Source: Solirubrobacterales bacterium (GTDB taxonomy: Bacteria; Actinomycetota; Thermoleophilia; Solirubrobacterales; Solirubrobacteraceae). Taken from it: a stretch of DNA of 5,811 nt. The notes below the pieces were generated by a model. That model was not told the origin of the DNA. It did no database searches and was given only the letters and a program-made list of their open reading frames with translations. The position numbers and the translations under genes are program-made. Location of the stretch: contig JAFMRN010000166.1 of the NCBI GenBank assembly GCA_017354065.1, positions 1 to 5,811 of the forward strand, read 5' to 3'. This document shows positions 5,404 through 5,811 of the stretch, piece after piece; within the stretch, counting starts at the first letter, position 1; every line of letters begins with the position of its first letter.

Positions 5404-5477
5404 TGCCGGAGGAGGGACTCGAACCCCCGACACGCGGATTATGATTCCGCTGCTCTAACCGACTGAGCTACTCCGGC
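5404..5477 (-). tRNA. tRNA with CAU anticodon, probably elongator tRNA-Met
   Basis: The minus strand folds into a full cloverleaf. The 7-bp acceptor stem is GCCGGAG/CTCCGGC, the D arm is GCTC/GAGC, and the anticodon stem is GCGGA/TCCGC with loop ATCATAA. The T arm is GGGGG/CCCTC (one G-U pair) around TTCGAGT, and the discriminator base is A73. The anticodon CAU is at 5443-5441. The CCA tail is not encoded, so it is added after transcription. Pairing at 1-72 and the D-loop AGTCGGTTA exclude the initiator type, which has an unpaired position 1-72. A tRNA-Ile2, whose C34 would be modified to lysidine, also reads CAU and cannot be fully excluded; elongator Met is favoured by the acceptor and anticodon-loop pattern. 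Confidence 0.93.
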
Positions 5478-5490
5478 GGGGCGACCGAGC

Positions 5491-5496
5491 AGTCTA
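5491..5496 (-). promoter_or_regulatory. Predicted -10 element of the tRNA gene
   Basis: TAGACT on the minus strand (5496 to 5491) fits TANNNT. A start site 7 nt on would be at 5484, giving a 7-nt leader before the mature tRNA 5' end, which is a usual length. No convincing -35 is present at 16-18 nt (CCTGAG at 17 nt). Confidence 0.4.
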
Positions 5497-5547
5497 GAAC
5501 AGCCAGGCGGCGGCTCAGGTCGATCGCGTAGTACAACCAGTAGTGCG

Positions 5548-5811
5548 ATGTTTACGCGCGTAGCGCGTTGGTTTCTGATCATGGCCCCGCTCGTCGCGGG
5601 TGCGCTGGTGCTGGTGTTCGGCACCGCGGGAAGCATCTCTGTGATTTTGGGGTGGGTGCTGATGGGATTGACTCCCATCATCTGGCTGTGGGACTGGTTC
5701 GTGCGCATCTCCTTTGATGCGGATGACCGCGATAAGGAGGCCGCTGCGCGTGAACGACGCTGCCGGGAGCAGCGGCTGGCGTTGGAGCGACGCCGGCGCG
5801 GGCCTCCGCAC
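5548..5811 (+). CDS. Small two-helix membrane protein with charged tail; 3' end outside window
   Basis: The frame from ATG 5548 stays open for 88 codons to the window edge. It begins MFTRVARWFLIMAPLVAGAL and contains two hydrophobic segments, about residues 8-28 and 31-50, separated by a short GTAGS turn. They are followed by WDWFVRISFDADDRDKEAAARERR and an Arg/Glu/Ala-rich tail that could form a cytoplasmic helix or coiled coil. Codon use (G/C in third positions) and the membrane-protein pattern support a real gene, whereas the two opposite-strand frames here have no recognisable features. I do not recognise the family. It is divergent from the tRNA gene across a 70-bp gap, with no Shine-Dalgarno before the ATG. 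M12 (5581) is an alternative start but would cut into the first helix. Confidence 0.68.
   Translation, partial: MFTRVARWFLIMAPLVAGALVLVFGTAGSISVILGWVLMGLTPIIWLWDWFVRISFDADDRDKEAAARERRCREQRLALERRRRGPPH

Noticed and set aside
5342..5477. tRNA gene as an integration site for a mobile element
   Set aside because: No integrase gene and no second copy of the tRNA 3' end are present in the window.
5439..5811. Two minus-strand open frames across the tRNA and right edge
   Set aside because: One runs into the tRNA gene and both read as Arg/Pro/Thr-rich shadow peptides; the plus-strand membrane protein explains this stretch better.

Overview
This GC-rich window has dense, non-hypermutated coding and looks like chromosomal DNA from an actinobacterium. 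Four things support this. The arsenate reductase has the GCGD-x-CP...DW-x-L-x-DP signature I associate with actinobacterial enzymes. The ArsR has an N-terminal Cys-Cys pair. The tRNA gene does not encode its CCA end. Several genes have a -10-like hexamer at leaderless distance from the start codon and no Shine-Dalgarno sequence. A deep-branching actinobacterium (for example Thermoleophilia) is possible, but the sequence alone does not prove it.

Left part (1-2193): the 3' end of a macro-domain (ADP-ribose-binding) protein gene runs rightward. It collides tail to tail with a compact arsenic-resistance locus. On the minus strand acr3 (arsenite efflux pump) and arsC (low-molecular-weight-phosphatase-type arsenate reductase) form a two-gene operon joined by an ATGA stop/start overlap. 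Divergently, arsR encodes the ArsR/SmtB repressor. The 53-bp gap between acr3 and arsR holds back-to-back promoters and an imperfect inverted repeat placed to block both. In the expected cycle, ArsC reduces arsenate to arsenite, Acr3 exports it, and ArsR releases the promoters when it binds arsenite.

Middle part (2226-4218): two rightward genes separated by 7 bp encode a membrane-anchored or secreted alpha/beta-hydrolase (esterase-D/Ag85-like, Ser-Asp-His triad) and a class-V, cysteine-desulfurase-fold PLP enzyme. The second lacks the catalytic cysteine of true desulfurases. Their substrates cannot be read from the sequence, and a link to arsenic is only proximity.

Right part (4206-5811): on the minus strand a tRNA with a CAU anticodon, a lipoprotein of unknown function and a GNAT-like protein follow one another. 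The last two overlap by ATGA, and the GNAT gene ends inside the 3' end of the PLP-enzyme gene. At the right edge a rightward gene for a small two-helix membrane protein with a highly charged tail is cut off by the window.

There are no insertion sequences, CRISPR arrays, integrases, origins or gene-free stretches over 300 bp. The most notable features are the compact regulatory region between acr3 and arsR and the repeated leaderless start pattern. I see no convincing wholly new system.
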